The notes under the pieces were generated by a model, which ran no database searches, was not told where the DNA came from, and worked only from the letters and a program-made list of their open reading frames with translations. From NCBI RefSeq assembly GCF_047663525.1, contig NC_092606.1, positions 3,656,501-3,720,500 of the forward strand: a stretch of 64,000 nucleotides of DNA, written 5' to 3'. Made by a program: the position numbers and the translations under genes. This document shows positions 42,401 through 55,171 of this stretch, one piece after another. The DNA comes from Anas platyrhynchos (Eukaryota > Chordata > Aves > Anseriformes > Anatidae). Within the stretch, counting starts at the first letter, position 1. The number at the start of each line of letters is the position of its first letter.

Positions 42401-45400
42401 ACAAAAGAGAGGACACAAAGAGGAGGTTAGGATCAAACGGATGCGAACAGGCCGGGGCGCAGGCAGCTCCATCCCAAGCAGCACCACAGAGGAAACAGGA
42501 GCCCGAATGCGTAACGCCAACTTCAAAGCCAAGCGGCTGTGTAGCAATTAGGGAGCCGCTGAAACGCACTTTTCATGTGAGACAGGGCAACATGTCACAG
42601 AGGAGCAGCTCCTGCTCCCAAATATTTTACCGCTCGCTCCCCTGGTGCTGCTGCTGGTGAAGCACAGGGACAAACAGGCGCAAAAATAAAAATAAAGAAG
42701 CTGGGCCGCAGCTTGAAAAGCATTGGGATGTTTTGAAGACCAAACGAACGAGCTGATCTGAGGCTGCCTGCCACCCCTGCCCGCCACCCACCATCTCTCC
42801 ACCTTGGGACGGCTGCTCGGCGGCTTTGCTGCTTGAGCTTCCACGGCAGCAGCTCTGTGAAGGCAGCTTTGATTTGACAGAGGTAGAGTAGAAAGAGATG
42901 GAAACATCAATCAAACGCCAGCCACCACTGAAGTTCAAATACCGAGTCGGGAAGAGGAGAGACAGCGTCCTTGAACAGCACCTAGATGAAACGATTTCAA
43001 TTTGGGGACAACTTTGAGCATTAAAAAAAAAATATAAAAATAATAATAAAAAGCAAGGAAAGGGCTCCCAGTCCCCTGGCAGCGTGCAGCTTGTGTGGGC
43101 CTCGATGGATCCAGCCGGCAGGCGCTGCCCACCAGCAGAGCTCTGCCTGAGCTTCCCTCCCTGGAGAAGGGGATGCCGAGGACGCCGCCCACTGCCTCCT
43201 GGGGTCTGTCCTGCGTGGGTGACAGTGATAAATGCTCGGAACCGTGGGCTTTATGCAGTGATTGATTTTTCTGCTAACAAATGCTGCTGGCTGCACTCCA
43301 GGCCAGCTCTCAGCGTTCTGGCTAACCTAGCCCCAAACTGTCCCGCGGCGGACGCACATCGCTGGTGATTTATTCCTGCCCGATGCTCGCCGAGCCTGCT
43401 GACACAGCCCCGACCTCACACGCGCTGCGCTCGGCGCATCCCAGCTCCCTCCCCAGGGCTTTGGGCTGCTGGGGGTGCTGCTGCCTGCAAAAGCTGGGTC
43501 CGGGCTACCCAGGCACCATCTGACCTCGGGCTTACGGCCTTAAAGCTCAGGTAGAAAACTGGCACAAAGGAGTGAGCTCCAAATGGAGCCTCCAGCCCCA
43601 CGTCTCCAGTGCCTTGGTGCTGCACCAGCTCTGTCTGCCCGAGCACAGCAGCTTCCACCAAGGCTGAGCATCCTCTCAGAGCCGAGCGAGAGCTACTCTA
43701 GAGCCCTCTCCCAACAAGCTGTTTGCAGAAAGGTGATAGAAAAACTTCGCTCAGAGCAAGCTGAAAATAACCCCTCCCTTCCAGAGGCCTGCAGCCCCCA
43801 TCAATCACACTCAGCGTGGCGAGCCAGTCCTCCCAGCTTGAGGAGAGTATTTTTGGCTCTGCGCTCGCATCCCCTGCTGGGTTCTACTGAATAAATAATC
43901 AGGGTCAAAAGGAAATCTGAAAGGGAAGATGGGAAAGAGTAAGAGCCACGTTATAAACGCTGCAGAAAAAGGGTTTTTTTTGCTAACAAAGGGTGTGTGA
44001 GGAAGCAGGACAAGCCCTGCCCGTGTCCCAGCAGCCCCCGCATCCCGGTGGGCAGGCTCAGGGGGATGCAGGCTCTGCAGCAAACCCCAGCGCACTCTGC
44101 ACAGCGTTCCAGGGACAGATACGCTCTAAAAATCAGGGAAATTGCAGCTTCTTGTTGAGCGCCCGGAGCTCCCTTGCTGGCCGGGCCGCTCTGCCTGGAG
44201 CACACGCCATCAAAGCCAAAGCGCTGGCGGGATTTCACCAGCTGCTGCTGGAGGGAAGGGGCCGGGACAGCCCAGCTGTGCTCCAGATGAGCTCTAGGCC
44301 CACTTCCAACCACGGCTGAGCTTCATGGGTGGGTTAGCAGTGGCAGAGGGACACCAGCTTTCAAGGGGGAAGCCTGCTCTGTCCTGCAGCCAGCTCCCCA
44401 CAGAGAGGGGATACCCAAAGAAGCAGCAGAGCCAGCATGCCGCCCTCTGCCACGGCCTTGCTCAGCCCAGGGATTCGAGTTCTGAGCTGTGGTTTCCAGC
44501 ACAGAGCTGCAGTCCCTCCTGGAGGCACCTCCCAGCCCATCCCCTGCCTCCTCCGAAACATCCCCCCAGCCTGAGGTCTCAGCTCCAGGAAAGGCCCTCC
44601 TCATCCTGACCACCACCAGCGTATTTCCAGCGCTCTACAGCACTGCTTAGCGATCCCACCACAGCCACCACCGAAGCATCTTCTGTAACAGCTCCTCTCC
44701 GCTGCAAATTGCTGCTCCACCACATCCCTCAACACTGCAGGCTGGAGCTGCAGGAGAATTACGGACACGAGGCTGTGCCATGAGCATGGTTCCAGCAAAT
44801 CCCTGTGAGCTGCATCTCTTACAGGCCAGGCTCTAGGAACGTCTCCCTCCTGAGTCCCTGGAGGGGACACAGCGAGCTGTCAAGCCCCCAGGTCACCCAG
44901 ACCCTTCCCCGTCAGGACTTTGCTCCGTACCTACGAAGAGAACAAGGCAGGGCCCCTCATTCAGCTGCACAGCGTTGGAGTCCGTCAGCTCCAGCACGGG
45001 CTTGGGGTGCCAGGGGAACTCCCGGCACTCGACGTCGTTCAGCACCTCCACCCGGCCCTGCCGCGTGATCACCTCGCCCTGGGAGTCCAGCACGATGAGC
45101 GTCGGGATGCCTGTGATGGGAGGAAAACACGGGGTTAGTGCCAAAACAGTAATATGGGAATGAGAGGGTGCTGCCATCACAGCCCACGGGGTGGGAAGCA
45201 GGGTCCTGGGATCCTGTTTCTGTCCGAGAAGAACTCTGGAACTGAGGAGGCAGAGCAGGAAGCCGGGAGGCAGCCTCTGGCATCACCTGCCCTGTCCAAG
45301 TGCAGGGAGAGGTCACCGCTGCCTGACGCCGATGTCCCCGCATACAGACCGTGCTGACCCTGCCCAGAAGCACCAGGCAGAAAGCTCCCACATGCACGGC

Positions 45401-48400
45401 AGAGCTGGATAACCCCAGCTTTGAGACACAAAACTCACAGCAACACACACAAACCTTCTTGCAGGGCAGACTGCACGCAGCGGCGGCCAGGAAGCAGGGC
45501 GTGTTTGCTCCCAGCAGAAACCCCCACGTCTGAGCAGCTGGGAACTCCTTTGTGACCCCCCCACACCCCTTCCGACCCTCAGACATAATTGCCTGGACCT
45601 TTTCACAGCACACAGATGTGTCTGCCCAGCCACGGATGTTACATGGCTGGGACGCCGAACTGCACGTGGCGAGGCAGACACAGAGGCTACAGTTACCGAC
45701 TGCACCCCTTCCGACACCAGTCCTCAGGCTGCGAGGAAGCACCACGCTGAGCAGGAACAAAACCAGGGAGCACCACCAGGCTCTGCTGGCACGGCTGACC
45801 CCAGCCTGACAAAAGGGGACGCAGAACCCATGGTACGGGGCTCATGGAAAGGGAATTTTGCTGTGGATAGAGCCCCGGTGCCCTGGCAGCACAAGGTTGC
45901 CAACCAGCATGGCAAAGCCAGCGAGCAAAGTGCCCAAGGCTGCCACCAGCTCCCAGGCACAGCTGGCAGGGAGGCACTTCTGTAACACATACACAGGTTA
46001 AAACGTTTCTCGGGAGAAAAACAACCACCACGGGCTATTAAACACAAAGACGCAGACCTCACCCCAGCTCTACAACCCCTGAGCTGCAGCCTGCCAGTGG
46101 CTAGTAGCAGGGGAAGGCAGACCCGGTGTCATTTGTGCTGCTCTTTCCCTCCCTGAGCCCCCAACAGAGAGCCCTGCTCTGATGACAGCTCCGGAGCCAC
46201 TGGCTACCTCCCACACTGCAAATCCATTTTGCAGATAACCACTTCACCTTTTATTACTTTGGAGCTGGCTCCTAGGCTATGAGAAATGCCGTCCTGATGG
46301 GTTTGCACATTGTAGTTCCAGCCATGTTTGCACCAGCAGCTGCTCAGAGCACAGAAGACCCCATTACTGCAGCCCCCCAGGTGGCACAGGGACCACGCAG
46401 AGCTGCGCCCTTAGCCTAAAAAAGAGCCTGAGATCTTGGACAGAAAGCAGGCATCCAACAAATGGGTGTAGGTGTGCACCCGAACAGCAAGATTCAGGGT
46501 GTGTGCATACGTTCTGACTCCAGGAGACTTTGCTGAGCCTTCCCTGGCCATGCCACCAGCCCGCAGATGATGGCAGTGCCATGTCCCTGCCAGGGGACAG
46601 CGTGGGGACGGATGGAGGAATCTGAGATTCCCTCACACACTGCTGCCAGGCTGCAGATCGCTGGCACACAGCCAGACTCATCTGTTGTGGGACGGAGGTC
46701 CTGGGTTCCTTGCTTCTGCAACAGCAGCCCCTGGGAGAGGGAGGAACACATGCACTCTGCTTCATTTGGGAAAGAAAAAAGAAAAAAAAAAAAAAAGGCA
46801 GATAATCAGTTAAATATGCCCCTCCATACAAAGAGGGACAAGGCAGAGCTGCCACAGCCCTCCCAAGGATACCGAGGCTGTGCAGGATCCTCCAGGACCT
46901 GCTGGGTCTGGCACTGTGCAGGATGGGGCTGGGGGTGCCTGAGCACAACAGCCTTGCATTAAAACAAGCACCTGGAAACGCAGCCAGGGTGGGTGTGGGA
47001 AGAGGAAAGAAGAGGAGAGGAAGGGCTCCCAGCAGTCACTAATGGATTTTTTTTTCTTCCTGGGATTACTGCAATTTGGTTGCAGTGGGCGTAGCGTTCA
47101 TTCATCCTGCCTGGCTGCAGCAGGCGTCTTAAGAATGGTCTTCCAGGAAGTTTTAAGCACATATTTTAGTGCTACAAAAACACAGCAAAAGCATGGGCCG
47201 GTTCTGCTTTTAATCCTGCCTGAAAGGAGCCCTGTGCTGCCTCCCTCCAGGAGCTCTCACCCAGCCAGACCGGGTTCTCCCCTCTGCAATGCCTGGGCAA
47301 GCATTTCATGCAGAACAACACCTGCAAGTGTCAGTGTGAGCCTGGCTGAGGCGAGGGGCTGAGCTGGGCACACCGAGGCAGCGGCACAGGGCTGGGGTTT
47401 GCAAACATGGGGCTCATTTTTGGAACCAGCTGGATTTTGCTCGACAAGCCCGTGTTTGTCTCAAGGGAAACAGATGTTCTGTGGACCTGCTCAGAACCAT
47501 CGCTTTTCAAATCAGGACGGGCAGCAGCAGTGCCCTAAGGATGCCCAGGTCCAGCTGTTTGCCTAAAAGGGATGCTTTGAGAGTGAGATTTAGCACAAGG
47601 CACCTACTGCCAGCCAGCCAGGCTGGCACCACGCAGTGGGGACACCAGCTGGTGGCTGTCCCATCTGATACCACCCCGAGAAGGCTTTCAGGATGCACAG
47701 CCACAGTTGTGACAAGTCCCCACAACGTGGCTCCCGGCTCCAGGGAATGAATAATGTGGCATTTCAGTGGGATGCTGCTCTCAGGACGTGCCTGGCCTTT
47801 ACATGGAATGCCTGGGTTTGCATTAACAGAGCTGTCGGCTGTCCCTGGCCTGCATTAGGCTGCCCCAGGCACCCCCAGACTGCAGGAGTGGCACTGAAAG
47901 TCAACAGGAGTGGCTCACGCTGGTGACTTCATCTGGAAAACACCGAGGAGACAAAAAAACATCCCGAAAGGAAGGAAGAGGGAGACAATTTGATATCAGG
48001 CCCCGAGAGACAGGGGTCAAGCGGCCAGCGTTACTGCCAGGCTCTGCTGTCAGATCCTCGTCACTCGGTCTTCGACCCAATCGCTATCAGGCATCACCTC
48101 CTCCACCCAGCAACAGCCTCCCGATCACAGTCAGCAAACTGAGGCAGCTCAAATCCTCTCACCCTCACCTCTCAGCCTGAAGATTAATTTTGAAAACCAC
48201 ATTTGTTAGAAACACTCCACCAAACTGTTTTCTGTGCGGGAGAAACCAGCGTGCTCCCCCCTGCAGCTACTGCCAGCTCCCAGCACTGCGCTCCTGTGTT
48301 TGTACAACAGTGGGTTACTCACGAGCCCTCTGAATTCGAGGCATTTCTCTAGGAAATACACGGACGTCTGTCTGTCCTGGCCTGCCTGCAGGTCCGGGCG

Positions 48401-51400
48401 AGCAGCTGCATTCCCCTCATTCCAGCCCAGACAGCGCCGCTCACATTCCTCCCCCTGCGCGGGGCTGCGCGCGCCGGGTTAGCAGCGAGAGCCGCGCAGG
48501 AGCAGCGTGATGGCTGGGCTTGCAAATCCTAAGGGTATGCCAAGAAAGCGATTTTCTATCACAGAAAGGCTTATTCATTACCTGCTGGTATTCCAAACAG
48601 CTCCAAGGCAGGGAGAGGTTAAACAGACTGGGAGGAATTGGGAAATCTCACACCGGCCCTATCCTGCAAGGCACGAAGTATCACAAAATACCACTGCAGC
48701 CAAGACAAGCACATGACGATCAGCATCCCGCATGATTCGGATCCTTATCCTTTTTTAACTCCTACCCCTTTCCCAAACGCAAATACAAAACTCACCCAGA
48801 AAACAAAACTCTAAGATAAATCATCTCGGTTTAACGTGTTTGGGAAATGCCAGTAACACACCAGAAAACTTGGGGCTGATTTTGTGATTTTCCCTCTGTT
48901 AGGAGACGGGGGCCGTGCTGGATCCATGCGTTTCACCTTTTCCCTGGCACCAGAAGCTCTCCACGAAGTTCCGGACTCCTTTCTGGCCCGGTGTGGTGAA
49001 GGCTGAGGCTGCTGCAATGCTTCTGCCCCTGCTGCCATAGTCGCCGAGCATTTCCCGAGCACTGCTGAGCACTCTCCTGCCTTCCCAGGCTCCGTCCTTA
49101 AACACCTCATCCACACCTGCTAATCCTGGTGTTCCCCCCTCCCTCCTCACCCACAGCCACCACTGTTATTTCAGTGCCTTTTGGGGGCTCCGCTAATTGC
49201 CGTGAGCCCTAACTCACGAATTTCCTCATCAAGAAGCATCGCGGATCAGACACTCTGCCATGAATATTGTATAAGCTTTGGATGAGAATTAGCATCGACG
49301 GGCTCCATTTGACTTTATGCATCAGAAAATGGATTTGGCTCTCCTGGGGCTAGCGTTTTACGAAAACACAGGGGCCAAATGATTTGTTACTGAACCTGGC
49401 AACACATTTATTTATTTATATATTAAAACCCATATCCGACATGGAAATCTCATCTGCATTAAGTCTGTTGGCTGAGCAATGTAAATCGCCATGAGCAAAA
49501 TGCTCAGAGAATACACCACCGGGTTTTATTGCTGTTTTTTCACCTCTTTAGAAGAAAGCTCCAGAAACCCGGTACAGGAAACCTCTCCTGGCAGTGACTT
49601 CCCAGTCGGGCTGTGGAGCGGCCGGCGGGTGCCTGGAACAGAGCCCAGGGCAGGGGTGAAACAAGGGGTTTCTGAAGTTCCCCCGAGCAACTGCAAATCC
49701 CACAGAGCTGCAGTGGAGCCCACAGGAAACTTTCATGAGCCCCAAATCTCTCCTAGGACACACAACATGGGGCAATCCCCACCTGAGCACAGCATTTGTT
49801 ACCGCTCCCTGTCCCGCAGGGAGAGGAAGGGGACTTGACCTACGGCGGGCACCACGCAGCCCAGGAGCAGCACACACAATGGAGAATTATTTCCAAGCAG
49901 CCACGACACAAGAAACGGCTCTCTCTCAAGACAGTGCTGCACCCAGCAGCAATTTAATATAGGTGGGTAAGGCACAGCCCTCTGACTGCACTGGGGTTAT
50001 GAATAGAGGCATTCAAGCAAACCCAAATAAAGGCCAATAACTCAACTTACATCTTACACTGAGTTTTTGAATGCTGTAGGGGCCAACAGAGGACTAAACC
50101 AACACGAGGTCTGACCGTCCTGCTGCCTTCCCCGCTCAGCAGCTTAGCGCTGTGCAGGAAGACAAGTTCTTTTGTTGTCCCAGCTCCCGGAAAAGCTCCG
50201 GCAGCCTTACAAAAATGAGAGGAAAACCCACCCTGCAGGCACAACCCAAAGCACGTGCTCCTGAGCAGAGGAAGGGAGCTCCTGCAGCAGGGAAGGCAGG
50301 GCTGCACGGACACGCAGCGCGAGGACCGAGAACAAAGGCAGCTCCGGGGAGCAGCGCGGCGTTGTCCAAGTTTCGCAGGAAGCAGGGAAATCCAAGCAGG
50401 CACTCGAAGAGCAAAACCAGAAGCACAGCAACAAATAAACCGAGGGATGCTGGAGGTGAACAGTAGCGTTTTTAAGTTTTACTGGAGATTCAGGAAAAAG
50501 ACAAAGTTAGCGCGGCCATTAAAAAGACAGCAGAGAGGAACTGCAGGAAGTTGTTTCTTTGCACCAGACAAAGATGAGCAGAGCTGAGATCAGTAACACC
50601 GACCTGAAAACCCAGCGCTGTGTGAAACCACCAGGATGGTCACTGGGACATTTCTCAGGTGACACGCTGCTGCTGGCACGGAGTTGCAGCTCCACAGGGG
50701 GCACTCAGAGGTGCAGTTACAGAGGGCTTAGAGGACGTTGGGCAGCATGAGAGCCATCCCTTTGAGGAGAGGCAGCTCCGATTGCATGCAGCTGATTTTT
50801 CATTTAGGTGGAATAACCACCAGGGGTGATGAGACGAGCCCGTGCCATCTAGGTCTGCTTGCAGAAAGCTCTGGACACGGCCAGCGTGGCAGCCTGCTGC
50901 GACAGCCCAAACTGCAAACGGACAGGCACCTGCCTGCCGCTGCGCTCCCACCATCACTCCTAAGTCAGCAGAGGATGAGGAGTCAATGCCTGTGCAGGAT
51001 GAACAACAACCCAGTGCCCCAGGAAGCAGCACGAGGGTTCCCCCCAAGCCTCTCTCCCTCCTCTCCCACTGCACAGGGTAGGAACCGGTCCCCTTCAGTG
51101 TTTCAAAGTGACTCTGTGCATCGTGCTTTGTGCTTTGTCCTTGTGGAGAGGTTCCTACTGCATGGGAAAATCATGACAATGAAGCGGGGCTTGCAGTCAA
51201 ACATGCCCAGATCCCAGGGTCAGTGTCCCTGGAAAAGCACCCCTGCCGTGCAGAACCAGAGGGGTAATATGGGAGCTGTGCCTGCGAGAAGGGATCAGGG
51301 CACAGGGGAATAGCAAATATTTACATTTTCAGGTCAGCACACAACAAAGAGAGACATTTAAGGAGACAGCGGCTGGAGTTAAAGGGAAAGCTGTTGTCAC

Positions 51401-54400
51401 CGTTTCCCTGACTACAGCACACTCAGTGCTGAAGTATCCGTGTCTGGACACCTTATTTACAGAAAGTCCCAGTGAAACTGGCAGCAGTCCTGCAGAGCTC
51501 AGCCGAAACCCGGCACTGGAGAGGTTTGTGAGCGGGCCGGGAAAAAGACAGATGGATTTGGAAAGCTTTTGCCCCACGGGAAGGTAATTAAGAAGCAAAC
51601 TGATGGCTATTTAAAGCTACCTAACAGTTATTCTTGGTTTGAGGTCAGAGAACAGAGCACAGCGATGGCACCTGAGCTCACCCGAGAAGGGGGGTTTGGG
51701 GGGGGTTCCAAGGAGGATTATTTCCCCTGCCCACTGGGTTTCAGCCAAAAGCTCATATCAGCAGAACTACCCCAGTTAAGTCAACATGGGTGAATAACCT
51801 GATCTAAACACTCTCAAGGGTTTGGTCACTCTGGGACCCTTCTGCTGAGGAGGCTTCGCAAAAGCAACACAGGCAAATACAGAAGGGTGGGACCACCAGG
51901 AGGGTCCCCAGGCCCTGGGGCACCTTTGGCAACACTCTGCTCCTCTGCCCCCCCTCACCAATGTTTCCCTGAAACATTTGAGAAGCACACAAACTGCAGC
52001 AAGACCAGCAGCTCTTTATCTTCCAGTCCCTGAACCACGGGTAGAAACTCTGTGTATAGATGGAAGGCTTCCTCAACAGCTATTTACCTCGCATGTCTCT
52101 GCTGTGCAGCTTGTGAACAACGCACTGGTCCCCAGGAGGGCTGCTGGGAGCTTTTATCATATTCAGGACACTTTGAAAACACCCAGACAGAGCAAGCCTC
52201 TCCCCTGCCCCTCCGAGCAGCCGAGGCTGCTGGATTCTGGCACTGACACATACAGTAAAGGCAAAGCCATGGTTTACATCAAACATGCGCTCTTCTGTAA
52301 TTCATGTTACTAACATAAACCAGATGCCATCTTCCTCAGCCTCTGCAGAGAATGATCGCCTGCCTTTACATTACATAAAACAGCAAGAAAATGAAATTTA
52401 AACCTTCAAGAAAAAGCAAAATAAATAACTCAGTAATTAGGCAAAAAACATCCAAGCCAAAAACAGCTTCCAAGTTTCCAGGAAGAATTAGGTTGTTTAT
52501 GGAAGTCCTGTTTCAACTAACAGCCTGCCTGGCAGGTGGTAGGAATGTGAGTTTGTGGAGAGCAGAAACATGAGGCAGCTCTGCCTGGGGCACTGTGCTT
52601 TGCTCTGTTTTCTTGTTTTAGTTAAACAAGAGGAGACATCACAAATATTCAACAAAAGCAGCAGAAAGGAGAGCCGCGGGGGCCTTTCCTACCTTGTATG
52701 CCGTAGAGTCGATTCAGGCGCGATCGTCTGGCCTCATCAGCATACGGGACAGCTACCCAGGGCATCTCGCTGAAATACTGCTTGAAGGAGTCCTCTGACC
52801 TGTGCAACGGGAACAGCACAGGGGATCCTGAGTGCAGCCCCTCTCCCTGCCACGCTACTTTCCCTTTTCCTCGTTAAAAACCTGGCCAGCAAGGGCCTTG
52901 CTCCATTTCATCAAACCCACCAGGCGAGGGCTGCTAGGAGGCATAAACCTGGGGAAAGCCAGACTAAAAGCCCTCAGTCCCTCACAAAGGGGTCTGCACT
53001 GCATTTTTTTTTTCTGATATTTCAAACCCTCCAAGACTGGTTGCCTTGGGGCAGTCAGCTCTGCACTTACTGCATTACCTGTCTGCACTAACGAAGAGGA
53101 TCTCAAACTTCTGGCCCGCCTCCTTGATTTTCCGGTAGGACTCCACCAGGACCCTTGTGAGGCTTCGGCAGGGTGGGCACTGCAAAACAACACGCACGTG
53201 AGGACGCTGTCTCCCACCTCGTTCACGGGGCCTGGCTCGCACCCCAGCACGTCTAGACAAGTTTCAGGCCATCCCCCTGAAAGCCAGACACGATCTCTTC
53301 TCTACTGGAGCCAGGAAGCAGCCTTGAAAGCGGCTGGTGCTTATGGTAAGAGGTCACTGACTGCTTAAATTGCCAAGGAAACCTCTCCCAGTTTTAAAAT
53401 CTAAAAATTCTTCCCCTTCTGAAGGGTCAGCTGAGGGTGACCTGCAATTGCAGTGCTGCTGGCTTCTCCCAGAAGGACCAGGACATCTTAACTGCTTAAA
53501 CACCGGCAGGACCAAGGTCTTCACCCTCCTGCAGAGCTTGGCAGGGGCTGCACACCTTGCCTGAGGGCTGCAGAAGGGACGCCTGGAGCTCCAAGTCTGC
53601 CCTGAGGTCATTGCAGTTGCCCTGCAGAGCACAAACCACTCACCCAGTGCGCAGAGAAGTAGACCCCAACGTGAGAGCCCTCCAGGGCGCTGCTGTCTAG
53701 TGTCTGGCCGTTGTTCCTTAGCAGAGGCCCGGCAACAACTTCACTGAAGGGTTTTGGCCCCCAGGGGAACTCCAGACCTAGAGGAGGTTGGGATTAGGGG
53801 TTGAAAAAACAAAAACAAATTAAAAAAAAAAAAAAGCAAGATACACCCGGAGCATTTACAGTTTCAAAAAGTTCCACTTAAAAAAAAAACATTCTGCCTT
53901 CTAAAAGATATGTGGGGTGCTAGCTGAGGCATCCTGCTGAGGTCCATCCCCACCCGAGGGGGATGCAGAGCTGCTCAGCTCCCTGGGCACCACCAGGGCC
54001 GTGCCCCAAGCTCAGCATTACAGCCAGGGCCACCTCCTTTTCACAGGGACCTGCATCCTGGCCCAAGACTTCTGCTTGATGAAGCCAGCTCTGGTTCTGT
54101 GCCCGATAATGCATCTTTGCCTTATCCACGGTGTTTGTTTTAATAACAGGGGCAAGGTGGTACGTGCTCAGGAATGCAGTCAGACTGTTTGCCCCTTCCA
54201 GATAAAGCTGCTTTGCCGATTCCAGGCCTCACACCCACCCTGCCTCCCGACCAGCTGCCTTTCCACGCTAACAGGGAAGCAGATGGTGCAGGACACATCC
54301 CCGCAGCCCTAATTCCTCTGTATTTAGGGCTTTAATCGTATCAATTACCCGTGTCACTGGGCTGTTTTCTGAAGTTGGACACAGGGACCTGTAGAAACGA

Positions 54401-55171
54401 TGGCTGTCATGTGAAATCACACGTTTGAAGGGCCAGGTTAACAGCTGAACGTCAGGCTTGCAGAATGTGGGAGTGAGGACACACGTCCTGCACATCTGAT
54501 GCACATTTTTGCAAATTTGAAGAAGACGGATTCAATGTGAACTCCCAACACACCTTCACAAACTGAGAATGGTGGCGTTTTTCTGTCTCGTTTGTAAATA
54601 ATGGGGAATTCATTACCCTACCAAAGCTCTGTTGTCAGTGATAAGCACCCACCCCGTATTTTGGAAAGATTTGGCTCCCAAGGTACGGGAAGTCTGGGCC
54701 CTCGGTCTGTCTAGCCATGTGCCTCCATCACGGAAAATCTAAACTTCATGTTTCACTTAGGCTAACTTTTTCCTCATTAGCACTTCAGACAAAATTCCTG
54801 GAGGGAAGTCTTTGTTCTCTTCAACAAGCAAAACCAAAACACAAGATCTGGCAGGAACGATGCAGAAAATATTACACTGAAAATAATACAGTGCCTTGAT
54901 TAGTCAAGTATGACAATAGTTGTTTGTTTCCTTTTTTTTTCTTTTTCTTTTTTTTTGTTTCTTTTTAAACCTCCAAGGCAATTCAGAATGAACCGAAATA
55001 GCAAGGCAATCGCGTGCCAGTGTCTCCAGGGCACACAGGACTCCAGGTCTTACCTTCTGGGTCATCTCGGATTACCAGGAGGCCGTTCCTGCAAACCACC
55101 TTCCCGGTGGAAGCATCGATAAATATCAGGGAAGGAATGTTGGAGACTCTGTACTTGTTCCACAGCTTCAG
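39266..55171 (-). CDS. NXN: NXN, nucleoredoxin (exons 2-8)
   Basis: Nucleoredoxin is a thioredoxin-family oxidoreductase that binds Dishevelled and restrains Wnt signalling in a redox-dependent way. Seven exons join in phase: 55171-55054, 53777-53644, 53179-53079, 52799-52693, 45110-44931, 42372-42248 and 39448-39266, giving 315 aa plus TAA. The vertebrate protein is about 435 aa, so roughly 120 N-terminal residues (exon 1) lie right of the window. Visible parts are the end of the first Trx-like module (LKLWNKYRVSNIPSLIF, NGLLVIRDDPEG), the catalytic module with active site W-C-P-P-C, GIPTLIVLDSQGEVITRQG, and the C-terminal PDI-like module ending KLKPEPI. Both active-site cysteines are present. 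It converges on MRM3. Confidence 0.96.
39449..42247 (-). other. NXN intron 7, with a CpG-rich core
   Basis: 2.8 kb, GC-rich. CpG density is visibly high at about 40080-40870, like a small CpG island. No exon was seen; several long open frames here are chance products of base composition. Confidence 0.7.
42248..42372 (-). CDS. NXN: NXN exon 7
   Basis: 125 bases, DSEDDGESEAAKQLIQPIAE onwards to LFFVAGE. Acceptor gccctgcag, donor gtaagt. Confidence 0.96.
42373..44930 (-). other. NXN intron 6
   Basis: 2.6 kb. It holds an A/T-rich simple stretch at 43023-43053 and a possible CR1 tail near 44285-44330. Nothing else was recognised. Confidence 0.7.
44285..44330 (+). mobile_element. Possible CR1-like LINE tail
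   Basis: ATGAGCTCTAGGCCCACTTC followed by CAACC resembles the CR1 3' end (ATGATCTCTAGAGGTCCCTT then CCAACC). It is short and worn; the call rests on this motif only. Confidence 0.3.
44931..45110 (-). CDS. NXN: NXN exon 6
   Basis: 180 bases, GIPTLIVLDSQGEVITRQG (cis-Pro region of the Trx fold) onwards to PCLVLFV plus one base. Acceptor cccatcacag, donor gtacgg. Confidence 0.96.
45111..52692 (-). other. NXN intron 5 (7.6 kb)
   Basis: Mostly GC-rich unique sequence with an A-rich run at 46771-46796 and an AT-rich island at about 49170-49510 that stands out from its surroundings. No exon or RNA gene was recognised. Confidence 0.75.
46771..46796. repeat. A-rich simple repeat
   Basis: Twenty-six bases, A with two interspersed G, in NXN intron 5. 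Confidence 0.85.
52693..52799 (-). CDS. NXN: NXN exon 5
   Basis: 107 bases, SEDSFKQYFSEMPWVAVPY onwards to RLYGIQ plus one base. Donor gtagga. Confidence 0.95.
53079..53179 (-). CDS. NXN: NXN exon 4
   Basis: 101 bases beginning exactly with the active-site CPPC, then RSLTRVLVESYRKIKEAG to FVSAD plus two bases of Arg. Acceptor tgttttgcag, donor gtaatg. Confidence 0.96.
53180..53643 (-). other. NXN intron 3 (and short intron 4)
   Basis: Intron 3 is 464 bp and intron 4 (52800-53078) is 279 bp. Neither shows recognisable content. Confidence 0.8.
53644..53777 (-). CDS. NXN: NXN exon 3
   Basis: 134 bases, LEFPWGPKPFSEVVAG onwards to VGVYFSAHW. The exon ends with the Trp of the WCPPC active site. 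Donor gtgagt. Confidence 0.95.
53778..55053 (-). other. NXN intron 2
   Basis: 1.3 kb with A-runs at 53822-53835 and 53881-53889 and a T-rich tract at 54925-54966. No exon was seen. Confidence 0.8.
54925..54966. repeat. T-rich low-complexity tract
   Basis: About 42 bases of nearly pure T with scattered C and G in NXN intron 2, upstream of exon 3 in transcript terms (A-rich in the transcript). Confidence 0.85.
55054..55171 (-). CDS. NXN: NXN exon 2
   Basis: 118 bases, LKLWNKYRVSNIPSLIFIDA onwards to RDDPE plus one base of Gly. Acceptor gttttgcag, donor gtaaga. Exon numbering assumes the usual eight-exon gene. Confidence 0.95.
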
